A DNA stretch of 64,000 nt from Bacteroidales bacterium UBA2861 (GCA_002350615.1 DEFD01000027.1:28018-92017); one strand, 5' to 3'. Shown: positions 26,050 through 34,682, counted from the first letter of the stretch. The notes: generated by a model not told the origin, from the sequence alone. Program-made: numbers and translations.

Positions 26050-26450
26050 TAAAGCTTTTTAACCGAATATGTAGGAAATCCTTCTTTTATTGTGAAAGTC
26101 AGTAAATACTTTTGGAAATAACTATCTCTTACTTTTAAAACGACTCTTTTCCCTCTTGAACTTTTTATAATATCATCCGGACATGCTACAGAAAAAACAC
26201 CTCTACGCTCCAATATACACTTGCCTTTTCCTGCTGTTATCCCGATACCATCAGGATCTTCAATAGCTAAAAGCGTCACACGATTTCCATTGTTTTGAAA
26301 TGTGAGCTTGTTTGGGGCATTCGAATATCGGCGAATACTCCATGGAGAAGAAATCAACTCAATCCTTGGTTGGGGCTCGTCTCTCTTATTTCTGTACCAT
26401 TCTTTAATACTAACAAGTATCTGGGTCACAGAACTCAATATGTCTAACAT
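26049..26450 (-). CDS. Hypothetical 133-residue protein, first gene of the surface operon
   Basis: Starts at the ATG 26450; its stop touches the next start. There is no signal peptide or lipobox. An amphipathic N-terminal helix (DILSSVTQILVSIKEWYRNKRDE) precedes a beta-rich part (LTFQNNGNRVTLLAIED, KRVVLKVRDSYFQKYLLTF) that may be Ig-like. No known domain is recognised. It is A+T-rich. It lies about 40 nt downstream of the terminator of ncRNA copy B and no other promoter is obvious, so its expression may depend on readthrough of that terminator. A small hairpin (26467-26482) sits between them. Confidence 0.6.
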   Translation of the reverse strand: MLDILSSVTQILVSIKEWYRNKRDEPQPRIELISSPWSIRRYSNAPNKLTFQNNGNRVTLLAIEDPDGIGITAGKGKCILERRGVFSVACPDDIIKSSRGKRVVLKVRDSYFQKYLLTFTIKEGFPTYSVKKL

Positions 26451-26490
26451 ACAATCAACATTCCTCTAACTCCTTAGAGTTAAATACAGC

Positions 26491-26722
26491 AAAAAAGTGT
26501 GGAGTCGAAGCGTTTATCGTAATGGAGGCTCTGGAAGGCCTTAACACAAATAAACACAACTCCACACCCGTATTGATATTGGCGCAAGAGCGCGGAATAC
26601 CAAAGGATGCGATGGAAGAATGCGTTTATCCCTGTGTTACAGAATTTTCCAGATTCCCATTACAGGATAAAAGCTTACACTTTCATCTTAATATGTCAGC
26701 CGCCGTTAACTGAGCCGGTGGC
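26491..26722 (-). ncRNA. Structured ncRNA or operon leader candidate, copy B
   Basis: Minus-strand RNA of about 232 nt, homologous along its length to 9891-10119. Promoter at 26734-26727; terminator arms 26567-26560 and 26504-26497, then six T's. Hairpins: 5' stem 26722-26699 (one A.C mismatch), 26683-26670, P1 26657-26641 with CTGGAA in the loop, and P2 26541-26526 with TTCCAG in the loop. Compared with copy A the loop-loop pair changes C-G to A-U, the P1 closing pair changes A-U to U-A, and the P2 inner pair changes U-A to C-G, all compensatory. Because a gene starts 40 nt after the terminator, it could be an attenuating leader of the surface operon; copy A has no such gene. Confidence 0.72.
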
Positions 26723-26726
26723 ACTG

Positions 26727-26734
26727 CAAATATA
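26727..26734 (-). promoter_or_regulatory. -7 box for ncRNA copy B
   Basis: Minus-strand TATATTTG, followed after 4 nt by the 5' hairpin, in the same relation as in copy A. Confidence 0.6.
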
Positions 26735-26975
26735 GTGAAATAATGTTAGTTTCGCCATATAAGTATGGACTGCCAGTCTCCTCATACAGCAAATTCGGCA
26801 GGTTGTGGAGCGCCAGGCAGATATTATCCACATCGGACACTCCGCATCGGTTCCTCTTGATAGTAGTATTTCTGAGAATATAGTGGTGGTGAGGCGGTTT
26901 TGATTGTGGAGACCTGCTGCAGAATGGACCGTCTCCCCGAAAATCGGCAAAAAACTGGGGAGACTTGTCGAAGAA
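26735..26975. other. Gene-free stretch
   Basis: 240 bases between the thioesterase stop and the RNA promoter. I see no gene, no strong hairpin and no repeat shared with the rest of the window. Confidence 0.5.
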
Positions 26976-27773
26976 TTACAGGTCTGCAGGATTCCTTACG
27001 AGATTGACTTCCGCGATATCGGGGACGGGTTCTTTTTCCACCCAGTGACTGCTGACACGGCAGAGCTCCTCCCCTTTCCCGTTGAATATCTGTCCGACGA
27101 AAGCGGCCGGGTCGGAGGTCGTGTGGGTTTCATTGGCGATGGTGTCGCCCATCCTGGATTCGCGTATGAAGCGGATGTTCAAGAAGTCGGGGCGATGGCC
27201 TGCAAGAAACTCCTGTCCGAAGCACACCAGGGCCATCTGGACATACCTACGGTTGTTGGTGTGGCCGTTAAAGTCCAGATCGACGAGGTTAATCGTATGC
27301 TGAAGGGTCTCGGAAGGCTCTTCGCTGAACTTCATCAGCGCGCGCTTGCGGTGCGGTCCCGCAGCGAACTCGGGCACGAGTTCACTCTCCGGAATCAGCC
27401 CCTCGCAGGACACCAGCTTCCTTTCCGACATGGAAATCAGTGACCAGCAGCTGTTCCCGCGCGCCGTCGTCTTGCCGGTATGGACTTCCCTGACCGTAAA
27501 ATCCATCCACACGCGCAGCGAGGACATTTCGCTCACCCAGACGGAAACTTCCACATCTTCCGACCACATGGTGGGAGGCTCCGGGAGCTCCAGGTTTATT
27601 TCCGAGATCACCCAGGTCTTGTCCTGCTTCTGCATATCGAAGGCGGCAAGCCCCAGAGAGGTCAGATACCTGGCTATCGTGTTTTCATGGAATGTAAGGA
27701 GGCCGTCGATGGTGAGACGGTACTGAGCATTTATATGCGCTGCGGTTATAGGGTATCTTGTACTGTACTTCAT
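26976..27773 (-). CDS. Acyl-ACP thioesterase (Fat family)
   Basis: 265 residues from the ATG at 27773, which overlaps the upstream stop (ATGA). Double hot-dog thioesterase that releases fatty acids from acyl-ACP. The N-terminal half has the FatA-like opening (TRYPITAAHINAQYRLTI) and TWVISEINLEL; the C-terminal half carries the conserved DLDFNGHTNNRRYV (D, N and H catalytic positions). Operon with a membrane peptidase. It may adjust the fatty-acid pool together with the fab genes elsewhere in the window; that link is only functional inference. Confidence 0.88.
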   Translation of the reverse strand: MKYSTRYPITAAHINAQYRLTIDGLLTFHENTIARYLTSLGLAAFDMQKQDKTWVISEINLELPEPPTMWSEDVEVSVWVSEMSSLRVWMDFTVREVHTGKTTARGNSCWSLISMSERKLVSCEGLIPESELVPEFAAGPHRKRALMKFSEEPSETLQHTINLVDLDFNGHTNNRRYVQMALVCFGQEFLAGHRPDFLNIRFIRESRMGDTIANETHTTSDPAAFVGQIFNGKGEELCRVSSHWVEKEPVPDIAEVNLVRNPADL

Positions 27774-28429
27774 CTGTCTCGGGCGATCCCAATATAATAA
27801 AAGAGTGTGGCTAGAGAACTCAGAGCGGCTATCACATAAGTGTAGGCCGCCCATTTGAGTGCGTCTTCCGCCATGGGAAGGGTGGTTTCATCAGTAAGGC
27901 CGGAGGCACGCAGCCAGGCGATGGCGCGGCGGCTGGCATCGATCTCGACGGGAAGCGTGACAAAGCTGAAAAGAGTGCTGAAAGCGAAAAGGAAGATCCC
28001 AAACCAGATCAGATGCGGGAAAATCTCGATAAGAAGCACTCCTGCGAGCAGCACCCACATCACTATATTGTTGGAGAATGTGACGATGGGAACCAATGCG
28101 CTGCGAAGTCTCAGCGGAGCATAGCCCTGGGCATGCTGGAGGCAATGTCCTGTCTCGTGGGCCGCCACGGCCGCAGCCGCGATGCTGCGCTGGGCGAAAA
28201 CGCTCTCGGAAAGATTGATTGTCCGGTCCGCCGGATTGTAATGGTCTGTGAGTTTGCCGCGGACAGACTGGATCTTGACATCCACTCCGTTCTGTTTGAG
28301 CATAAGGGCGGAAACTTCGGCACCGCTGAGAGGGATGCCCACTTTGGAATATTTCTCAAATCGGCTGTTAAGCATCGTCTGGACAATCCAGGATGCCAGC
28401 ATCAGAGCTAAGAAAACAAAAATATACAT
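27770..28429 (-). CDS. YugP-type membrane zinc metallopeptidase
   Basis: 219 residues, with a start at 28429 giving an N-terminal membrane anchor (VFLALMLASWIVQTML). Zinc motif AAHETGHCLQHA (HExxH-type, HETGH) near residue 90. Two or three further membrane helices follow (NIVMWVLLAGVLLIEIF, GIFLFAFSTLFSFV). This matches the neutral zinc metallopeptidase 2 (YugP) family; substrates are unknown. Coupled to the thioesterase by a 4-base overlap. Confidence 0.88.
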   Translation of the reverse strand: MYIFVFLALMLASWIVQTMLNSRFEKYSKVGIPLSGAEVSALMLKQNGVDVKIQSVRGKLTDHYNPADRTINLSESVFAQRSIAAAAVAAHETGHCLQHAQGYAPLRLRSALVPIVTFSNNIVMWVLLAGVLLIEIFPHLIWFGIFLFAFSTLFSFVTLPVEIDASRRAIAWLRASGLTDETTLPMAEDALKWAAYTYVIAALSSLATLFYYIGIARDR

Positions 28430-28446
28430 ATTTTACCTCATTTCAT

Positions 28447-28833
28447 TCAAAAATCCTCTTCCAGGTCAGCATAGAGCGCATCCAGGGTGCGACGGTCCTT
28501 CTTGGTGGGGCGTCCGGTGCCGCGGTCCCTTTTTACGAAGAAGGTCTCCACAGGAGCGTGCAGCTTGTCCAGCTCGGCTTCCGGGGTGAGATTCTCGGCG
28601 TAATCGGGCACGAGGGCCGCGCCGAGGCGGTGTCCCACAATCTGTTTTATCCTGTAACTCAACTCAACGGGACCTTTGCGGATTGTGAGCAGGTCTCCTT
28701 CCTTCACGTCTTTGGAAGGCTTGCATACCACGCCGTTGACCTGGACCTTGTTGCCGCGGCAGGCTTCGGTGGCGTCGCTCCGCGTTTTGAAGACGCGGAT
28801 GCACCAGAGGTATTTGTCTATCCTTTCTTCCAT
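28447..28833 (-). CDS. S4-domain RNA-binding protein (Hsp15-like)
   Basis: 128 residues from the ATG at 28833; a TTG at 28851 extends the frame by six codons but is a weak start. The S4 domain occupies about residues 1-65 (ERIDKYLWCIRVFKTRSDAT, then VQVNGVVCKPSKDVKEGD). The basic tail (RDRGTGRPTKKDRRTLD) matches the Hsp15/HslR family, which in E. coli rescues stalled 50S-nascent-chain-tRNA complexes. It lies 20 nt after the DJ-1 gene stop and probably shares its transcript. Confidence 0.87.
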   Translation of the reverse strand: MEERIDKYLWCIRVFKTRSDATEACRGNKVQVNGVVCKPSKDVKEGDLLTIRKGPVELSYRIKQIVGHRLGAALVPDYAENLTPEAELDKLHAPVETFFVKRDRGTGRPTKKDRRTLDALYADLEEDF

Positions 28834-28853
28834 CTTTCTACACGCGGACAATG

Positions 28854-29429
28854 TCAGACAGTTTCGAGATAAAGGGCATGCTTCACCTCTTCATACTTCC
28901 CGGGCTTCACCGCCTTCACGATCTCCAGGGCGAATTCCAGGGCATGTCCGGCGCTGCGGCCGGTTATGATCCTGCCGCTGGTGACAGCCGGCTTGGGCAC
29001 GAAAGCGGCGCCCTTATCTTCCAGTGCCTTTTCAAATCCGTCGAAACAGGTTACCACAGCATCCTCTATCCCCTTCAACTGGCTCAAGACCAGGCCGGGA
29101 GCCGCACAGATGGCAGCCACTGAGCCGCCGGCATCGTAATGCTCCTGCATGATCTTCACCAGCTTTTTATTGGAAGCGAGATTTTTGCTGCCGGGCATTC
29201 CCCCGGGAAAGATGAGGAAATCCTGCGCAGTTGTACCGGCATGGTCGGGCCTCAGGAAGGGCAGGCAATCGTCCACGCTCACGGTAATATGGTGGGAAGA
29301 TACCACGAACGGCTCTTCGTTCACGGCGACAAGTTCGCTGCGGATGCCGGCCCTGCGCAAAACATCGTTTGTACCAAGGGCTTCCACATCTTCGAAGCCG
29401 TCTGCAAGAAAAATGTACACTCCTTTCAT
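28854..29429 (-). CDS. DJ-1/PfpI superfamily protein
   Basis: 191 residues. ThiJ/DJ-1 fold: VYIFLADGFEDVEALG at the N terminus with the conserved Glu, the nucleophile elbow VAAICAAPGLVL with the reactive Cys, and VTSGRIITGRSAGHALEFAL near the end. Members act as glyoxalase/deglycase-type or chaperone-like stress proteins; which one cannot be told. It starts in a short divergent region shared with the lipoprotein gene at 29479. Confidence 0.9.
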   Translation of the reverse strand: MKGVYIFLADGFEDVEALGTNDVLRRAGIRSELVAVNEEPFVVSSHHITVSVDDCLPFLRPDHAGTTAQDFLIFPGGMPGSKNLASNKKLVKIMQEHYDAGGSVAAICAAPGLVLSQLKGIEDAVVTCFDGFEKALEDKGAAFVPKPAVTSGRIITGRSAGHALEFALEIVKAVKPGKYEEVKHALYLETV

Positions 29430-29436
29430 ATCGGCG

Positions 29437-29461
29437 AAATTTACTATATTCGCGTAAATTT
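29437..29461. promoter_or_regulatory. Inverted repeat in a divergent promoter region
   Basis: 8-bp arms AAATTTAC and GTAAATTT separated by 9 nt, in the 49 nt between the divergent DJ-1 and lipoprotein genes. It encloses TATATTCG, a near -7 box. It could be an operator or just an A+T-rich promoter pair. Confidence 0.35.
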
Positions 29462-29478
29462 AGTAAATCTTCCTTGAA

Positions 29479-30735
29479 ATGAAAAGAATCTTCTTTGCGC
29501 TGGCCATCCTTTCCATGTCCGCAGCCTGCAGCTCACTGCCGGATTTCCCGGAGGTCGGTGAGCCCTACGCAATCACTTCCGGTCCGCATGACCATCTGCT
29601 TGCCAGTTATTTCGGGATTAACTCCTGGAGCCCTGACAATAGGTATGTGGCAGTCCTGGAAACCGATGTCAACGGGCGTCTGGTAGCGGAAGACGAAGCG
29701 GCAAAGATTTTCCTGGTGGACCTCAAGGACGGCAACAAGATGATTGAGATAGGACAGACCTATGCCTGGAATTTTCAGGAAGCCGCCATGTTCCACTGGC
29801 TGCCCTGGGAAGACGGCGCCTGCCTCTGGAACGACAGGAGGGACGGGAAATTCGTAACGGTCGTCTATAATTGGAAAACCAAGGAAGAAAGACTCATCCC
29901 CTACCCGGTCAGCGCCGTTTCTCAGGACGGCAACTGGGCAGTGTCCATCAACTATGCGCGACTCAGGCTCACCCGCCCGGACTACGGCTATGCGGGGCAA
30001 GGGCAGGATCCGCTCCGCGACGATATCTGGCCGGAGGATGAAGGCCTCTGGCTCGTGAATCTGCGCAGCGGAGAAGGCCGGTTGATCCTGAGCATCGCCC
30101 AGGCACGTTCCCAGATGACCACCATCGAAGACCCCAGGGGGCTCGCATATTTCTGCCATACGATTATCAGCAAGAATGCCAAAAGGATATTCTTCCTCGC
30201 CCGCACGGTTGAAAATCTGGATGCCCAGGTTGCGGAAAGAGGACACGTATATAACTGGAAAACGACGTCCTTCACCTGCGACATAGACGGCGGCAATCTT
30301 CGCCGCTGCTATCCCGACGGCTGGGCCGGTTCCCATTTCAACTGGCTGGACGACGACGTCCTGGCCGTCACGGCACAGTGGAACGGCGAAGGTGTGTGGA
30401 GCCATACCGTATTCAAAGTCGGTGAAGAGGACAAGGTGCACCATATAGCTCCCGGCATAATGGACTGGGACGGGCACTGCATCTTTTCGCCGGACGGCAG
30501 ATTCATAAGCACGGACGGATACTGGAACAAAGCCGGCTACCGCAGCTGGGTAATCGTCCGCCTGGGAGATGACGCAATCAAATCCATAGGAGCATTCTAT
30601 GTTCCTGAAAAATATCGTGAACAGTACTCTCGCTGCGACCTGCATCCCCGTTGGAGAAAGGATGGCAGACAGCTGGGATTCAACTCCGTCCACGAAGGAA
30701 GCAGACAGGTTTATCTTAGAGATATAAAATGGTAG
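29479..30735 (+). CDS. Lipoprotein with a predicted beta-propeller fold
   Basis: 418 residues. Lipobox SMSAAC (Cys 17). Repeated W-S-P-D-x-R-Y and D..GN...I blades (NSWSPDNRYVAVLE, SQDGNWAVSINY, FTCDIDGGNLRRCYPDG, FSPDGRFISTDGYW, HPRWRKDGRQLGFNSVHEGS) resemble TolB/DPP-IV propellers and oligogalacturonate-lyase-like proteins. No catalytic residues can be assigned. It overlaps the ManA-like gene by 7 nt, so both are made together; a role in handling a sugar or its derivative at the envelope is plausible but unproven. Confidence 0.72.
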   Translation: MKRIFFALAILSMSAACSSLPDFPEVGEPYAITSGPHDHLLASYFGINSWSPDNRYVAVLETDVNGRLVAEDEAAKIFLVDLKDGNKMIEIGQTYAWNFQEAAMFHWLPWEDGACLWNDRRDGKFVTVVYNWKTKEERLIPYPVSAVSQDGNWAVSINYARLRLTRPDYGYAGQGQDPLRDDIWPEDEGLWLVNLRSGEGRLILSIAQARSQMTTIEDPRGLAYFCHTIISKNAKRIFFLARTVENLDAQVAERGHVYNWKTTSFTCDIDGGNLRRCYPDGWAGSHFNWLDDDVLAVTAQWNGEGVWSHTVFKVGEEDKVHHIAPGIMDWDGHCIFSPDGRFISTDGYWNKAGYRSWVIVRLGDDAIKSIGAFYVPEKYREQYSRCDLHPRWRKDGRQLGFNSVHEGSRQVYLRDIKW

Positions 30736-31835
30736 AAGAAAAGAAATTGTTCCCCTTCAGGCTGGAGGCCTTCGAAGACAGATTCAATTGGGGAACGGAA
30801 AAATTGCTGCTGGCGGACCTCGGCTACAGGGACACGCAGGTGCGTGACGGCTGGGTTCGCGGCAACAGCATGGGAGACATGATGGAGACTTTCCTGGACC
30901 GCCTGGTGGGCGACGACGTCTTCGAGTGGTACGGGCAGCAGTTCCCTTTCCAGATAAAGCAGATTTCATGTTCCGGCAAGATGCCCCTGAGGGTGTCCCC
31001 GGACGATGAAATATCCCGGCAGCGCTACGATGCCCTCGGCAAGGAGAAACTATGGTACATAGTGAGCGCGTCCCGTGATGCAAGGATATACGCGGGCCTT
31101 TCTTCGGAAATGCCGGTGGCCGATTTCTTTGCCGCCTGCGAAGACGGCAGTATCGGCAGACATCTTCACGCGATAGTCCCTCAAGCCGGCCGTTTCGTGC
31201 ATATCCCGGCAGGAGTTCCGCACTGCGCCTCGGGAAAGATTGAAATATTGGAAGTGAGTGAATCCTCCGCCCTGGATTTCTGTCTCTGCAGCTGGGGCGA
31301 GCCTCTGAACGAGGATGAATTCGACCCTGAATTCAATCTGGTGGAAGCCCTTGATTTCATTGACCTGCGCGCTGTAAAACCTGCCCTTCAGGACCCCTCG
31401 GGGCATCATCACGGCCATGAAGACGAGTCCTCGGGCGAAGAGCACCGTCACATCGTGGAGAAGTTGCTGGCCCTCCCCCAGTTTACCGTGAGCCGGATAA
31501 ATCTGACCGATCCCCTGCACATATATACCGAGAAATTCGATTCCTGTCTCGCCTATACCTGCGTCAGCGGCCTTCTGCAGCTCAAGGTGGGAGGAGCGGA
31601 CCTGCCGGGGCTCAAGGACAGCCCGGATTTGAAGCCGGTCACCGTCATCCCCGGCGAAACGGTCCTCGTGCCCGCAGAATGTCCCGATTTCTTCCTCGCT
31701 CCCGCGGAAAAGGGCACCGTCCTTCTGGAGACCATGGTGGAGAAGCGCGAAGACCCGGACCCCTACACCGGAGAGACAGAAGAGCATGAGCACTGTGACC
31801 ACCATCATGACCATCATCAACATTTTCTCTCGTAA
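30729..31835 (+). CDS. Class I mannose-6-phosphate-isomerase-like protein, metal site altered
   Basis: 368 residues. The cupin layout of type I phosphomannose isomerase is visible: PFQIKQISCSGKMPLRVSPDDE at about 73-94, HIPAGVPHCASG near 157, then EILEVSESSALDF. Where active enzymes have QVHP, with the Gln and His binding zinc, this has RVSP, so two of four metal ligands are lost; the later Glu and His remain. Unusual His-rich stretches occur at about 225-241 (GHHHGHEDESSGEEHRH) and at the C terminus (HCDHHHDHHQH). It may be a non-canonical isomerase, a sugar-binding cupin or a metal-binding protein. Overlaps the propeller lipoprotein gene. Confidence 0.7.
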   Translation: MVEEKKLFPFRLEAFEDRFNWGTEKLLLADLGYRDTQVRDGWVRGNSMGDMMETFLDRLVGDDVFEWYGQQFPFQIKQISCSGKMPLRVSPDDEISRQRYDALGKEKLWYIVSASRDARIYAGLSSEMPVADFFAACEDGSIGRHLHAIVPQAGRFVHIPAGVPHCASGKIEILEVSESSALDFCLCSWGEPLNEDEFDPEFNLVEALDFIDLRAVKPALQDPSGHHHGHEDESSGEEHRHIVEKLLALPQFTVSRINLTDPLHIYTEKFDSCLAYTCVSGLLQLKVGGADLPGLKDSPDLKPVTVIPGETVLVPAECPDFFLAPAEKGTVLLETMVEKREDPDPYTGETEEHEHCDHHHDHHQHFLS

Positions 31836-31846
31836 ATAGCATCACT

Positions 31847-31936
31847 GTGTTTAGCCTACAAACATTTAATGCGGCTAAACACGAAAAACACCAAAAACGT
31901 TCTTCCCCATCACTGCGATTGGTGGGGTAAGAACGT
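31847..31936. repeat. Hairpins upstream of the RAYT gene
   Basis: Hairpin 1 has 10-bp perfect arms GTGTTTAGCC (31847-31856) and its complement (31873-31882). Hairpin 2 has arms from 31898 and to 31936 with an 8-bp base and a bulge. The first resembles the GTGTTT.CCC arms downstream of the transposase, as expected for REP sites used by a RAYT. The rest of 31937-32063 holds nothing I can name. Confidence 0.75.
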
Positions 31937-32063
31937 ATTATACTTAAAAAACAGAAATTAATTTCTTTTCATTTTTCCCAGCGCAACAATAAAAACAGAA
32001 AAAGTTTCAAGATTTCCTTTACATTGTTTGGTGGTGTGTCGTTTTTAGCCAAGTTTTGCAGCC

Positions 32064-32924
32064 ATGAAACGATATTATTTGATAAGCACCAGCCATCTCT
32101 GCGACAGGATTCTGTTTCTCGACGACAAAGATTTTACGGCGGCAATGAATCTGGTGGCCGTTACTGCACACATTACCGGGACTTGCGTCATAACTTTTGT
32201 CTTGATGTCCAATCACGTCCATTTCATCCTCTATGCTACAAAAGGGGAAGCCATCTCTTTCATAGAACGATTCAAGCACTTATATTCCATGTATTTCCGG
32301 CACCGGTACGGACCTTCACGGCCATTGAAAGGAAACAGTGCCGATATCAGGGAGGTTTCAGGCGGAAATGAAAGTACAGAGCGTGCTATCGCCTACGTCC
32401 AGATGAATCCGGTTGCCGCGAACATATGTCCCCATCCTTCACTTTATCCGTGGGGTTGCGGTTGCAGTTTCTTCAACCCTAAAGCGGACCGGGGCCGGAC
32501 CATCGAAAGTATCTCCGTCAGAAGTCAACGGACTTTACTCCATAGTAACGTCAGGCTGCCTGGCGACTATGTATTACTGGATGAAGGATTCATAAGCCCA
32601 CGCAGTTACATTCCCATAAAGAAAGTTGAATCCGTTTTCCGAACATCCAACCGGTACAACTTCTTTTTAAACAATTCATCAAAGGCAAAGTCGAGGATGG
32701 AAGACAGTGCGGTTCCATCTTTCCGGGATCAGGTTATAAACAACGCAATACAGGATCTCTGCCATTCCCTTTTCAGGACAGATGATTTCAAGTCTTTGAA
32801 CAATGAAGACGCCACGGACCTTCTGAAACAGTTAAGGTGGCGTTTCAGCGCCGACATTGCACAACTTGCCAGAATCACCGGACTGCCGTACAGACAAATC
32901 ACCGCCATGATAGAGAGTCTTTAA
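32064..32924 (+). mobile_element. REP-associated tyrosine transposase (RAYT, IS200/IS605-like Y1)
   Basis: 286 residues. HUH motif HVH at residues 51-53 (LMSNHVHFIL) and catalytic Tyr 111 in AIAYVQMNPVAAN, the Y1 layout of TnpA-REP proteins. These nick and join single-stranded DNA at REP hairpins. A C-terminal helical region (about 165-286), ending in DIAQLARITGLPYRQITAMIE, looks like an added helix-turn-helix. Hairpins with related arms flank the gene on both sides, the usual genomic setting of a RAYT. The reading frame is intact. It lies between the ManA-like gene and rng, both of which seem undisturbed. Confidence 0.88.
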
Positions 32925-33014
32925 CGCGTTTACCCGTCCTAATTTTTATACGGGCAAACACGTTTTCCCGTGTTTTCGTGCTTACCCAAATTATTTTTCA
33001 ATCGGGCAAACACG
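32925..33014. repeat. Hairpins downstream of the RAYT gene
   Basis: Arms 32925-32937 and 32950-32962 pair at 11 of 13 positions (CGTGTTTGCCCGT type); a second imperfect pair uses 32977-32987 and 33003-33014. The shared arm CGTGTTT[GA]CCCG is my best guess at this RAYT's cognate REP. Confidence 0.75.
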
Positions 33015-33040
33015 ATTATCAGCATAAAGGCTATAAAAAA

Positions 33041-33062
33041 GAGGTCCTCAGTCGAGGGCCTC
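33041..33062 (-). terminator. Terminator of rng, overlapping its stop codon
   Basis: 9-nt arms (GAGGCCCTC and GAGGACCTC on the minus strand, one mismatch) around GACT, followed by six T's. The stop codon 33050-33048 lies inside the hairpin. Confidence 0.8.
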
Positions 33063-34610
33063 TCCTTTTAAGTTGAGAAATTCGTATTGCAGGATACTGT
33101 GCTCGGTGAGTTCGCGGTGAACGATGCGGCACTTGTACTTGCGCTTCCATTTGCGCAGATAGGAATTCCAACCGCGGGAGATATAAGCTCCCAGGATTGG
33201 TCCGGTCTGGAGAATCAGCTCCCTGACTCCCTTTTCCTGCACATAGTAGGCAAGCTGGCGCTCGATCTGTTCATCGATAACCACAGTGGAAACGATCTTG
33301 CCGGTGCCGTGGCACAGGGGACATTGCTCCGTGGTGTTGATTTCCGTGACCGGACGGATCCGGTGACGGGTAATCTGCATCAGCCCGAACTTGGTGAGAG
33401 GCAGCACATTGTGCTTCGCCCTGTCCTCGGACATAAGGTCGCACATCAACTTGTAGAGCTCGTTCCGGTGCTCCTGGGTCTCCATGTCGATGAAATCGAC
33501 TATCACGATGCCACCCATGTCGCGCAGCCGCAGCTGGCGTGCAATTTCTTCCGCGGCAAGTTTATTGACCTCGAAGGCATTTTCTTCCTGGTCATTCACC
33601 TTGGCGCGTATTCCGCTGTTGACATCTATCACATTCAAAGCCTCGGTGGTCTCTATCACGAGATAGGCCCCCTGCTTCATAGATACTACCTTTCCGAAGG
33701 AGCCCTTGATCTGCCTTGTGACCTCGAAATGGTCGAAGATAGGTTCCTTGCCTTCGTAGAGTTTCACTATTTTCTCCTGCTCGGGAGAAATGAGCGAGAT
33801 GTACTTGCGTGTTTCCTCGAAAATCTTTTCATCGTTCACATAGACATTGCTGAACGAGTCGTTGAGGAGATCCCTGAGGATGGTGGTGGTTTTGGAGTAC
33901 TCGGTAAACAGAAGGTCCACCCCCTTGCTGCGTGCAATCTTCTTCCAGGAACTCTCCCACTTTTCGATGAGTGAAGTGAGTTCCGCCACCAGCACCGAGG
34001 CGTTCTTGCCTTCGGCCGCAGTGCGGATGATTGCCCCGTAATTCTTGGGGAGGATGCTCTTGACCAGGGTTTCGAGCCTGCGCTTTTCTTCCCTGGATGA
34101 GATTTTCTGCGAGATGCTTACCTTGTCCGCGAACGGAAGGAGCACTATGTTCCTTCCTGCAAGAGAAATTTCCGCTGTCAGACGCGAGCCTTTTGTGGAT
34201 ATCGGTTCCTTGACTATCTGGGCGATTATCATCTGCCCCTGTTTGAGATAGTCCTCTATCCTGCCCTCCTTTTCCAGGATCGGGCCGATCTTGATGTTGG
34301 AATAGAGGCTGCGCATATCCTTGTTGGGGTTGCTTTCCCGCACGAAAGTATCGAATGCGGTAAAATGGAATCCCAGGTCCAGATAATGGATGAAAGCCTC
34401 CTTGCTGTCGCCGATGTCCACGAAAGCCGCATTCAGTGAGGGAAGGAGTTTCTTGACCCTGCCAAGGAACACATCCCCCACGGAGAAATTGTGGCCGGCG
34501 CTGGATTCACGGCTGAGCTCGATGAGCCTCGAATTCTGCATCAAGGCTATACGGACTTCCGCAGGACCAACGTCCACCACGAGGTCTTTTACGACTTTCT
34601 GTTCGTCCAT
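33048..34610 (-). CDS. rng: Ribonuclease E/G family protein
   Basis: 520 residues from the ATG at 34610 (the frame is open 23 codons further but begins inside other signals). An N-terminal S1 domain (VGDVFLGRVKKLLPSLNAAF) is followed by the RNase E/G core, with the two catalytic aspartates in LNVIDVNSG and GGIVIVDFIDM and the zinc-link CPLCHGTGK. It is a single-strand-specific endoribonuclease that matures rRNA and starts mRNA decay. There is no long C-terminal scaffold, so it is RNase G-like. It follows HU and the 29-codon gene on the same strand. Confidence 0.93.
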   Translation of the reverse strand: MDEQKVVKDLVVDVGPAEVRIALMQNSRLIELSRESSAGHNFSVGDVFLGRVKKLLPSLNAAFVDIGDSKEAFIHYLDLGFHFTAFDTFVRESNPNKDMRSLYSNIKIGPILEKEGRIEDYLKQGQMIIAQIVKEPISTKGSRLTAEISLAGRNIVLLPFADKVSISQKISSREEKRRLETLVKSILPKNYGAIIRTAAEGKNASVLVAELTSLIEKWESSWKKIARSKGVDLLFTEYSKTTTILRDLLNDSFSNVYVNDEKIFEETRKYISLISPEQEKIVKLYEGKEPIFDHFEVTRQIKGSFGKVVSMKQGAYLVIETTEALNVIDVNSGIRAKVNDQEENAFEVNKLAAEEIARQLRLRDMGGIVIVDFIDMETQEHRNELYKLMCDLMSEDRAKHNVLPLTKFGLMQITRHRIRPVTEINTTEQCPLCHGTGKIVSTVVIDEQIERQLAYYVQEKGVRELILQTGPILGAYISRGWNSYLRKWKRKYKCRIVHRELTEHSILQYEFLNLKGEALD

Positions 34611-34682
34611 TAGGGAAATTATTACAGTTGATAAAGAAAAGAGACCCGCCGAATCTCTCGTACGAGCCTCTTCCGACAAAGA

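Noticed and set aside
26522..26713. Plus-strand ORF of 63 codons in ncRNA copy B
   Set aside because: Not open in copy A and lies on the opposite strand to the promoter and terminator.
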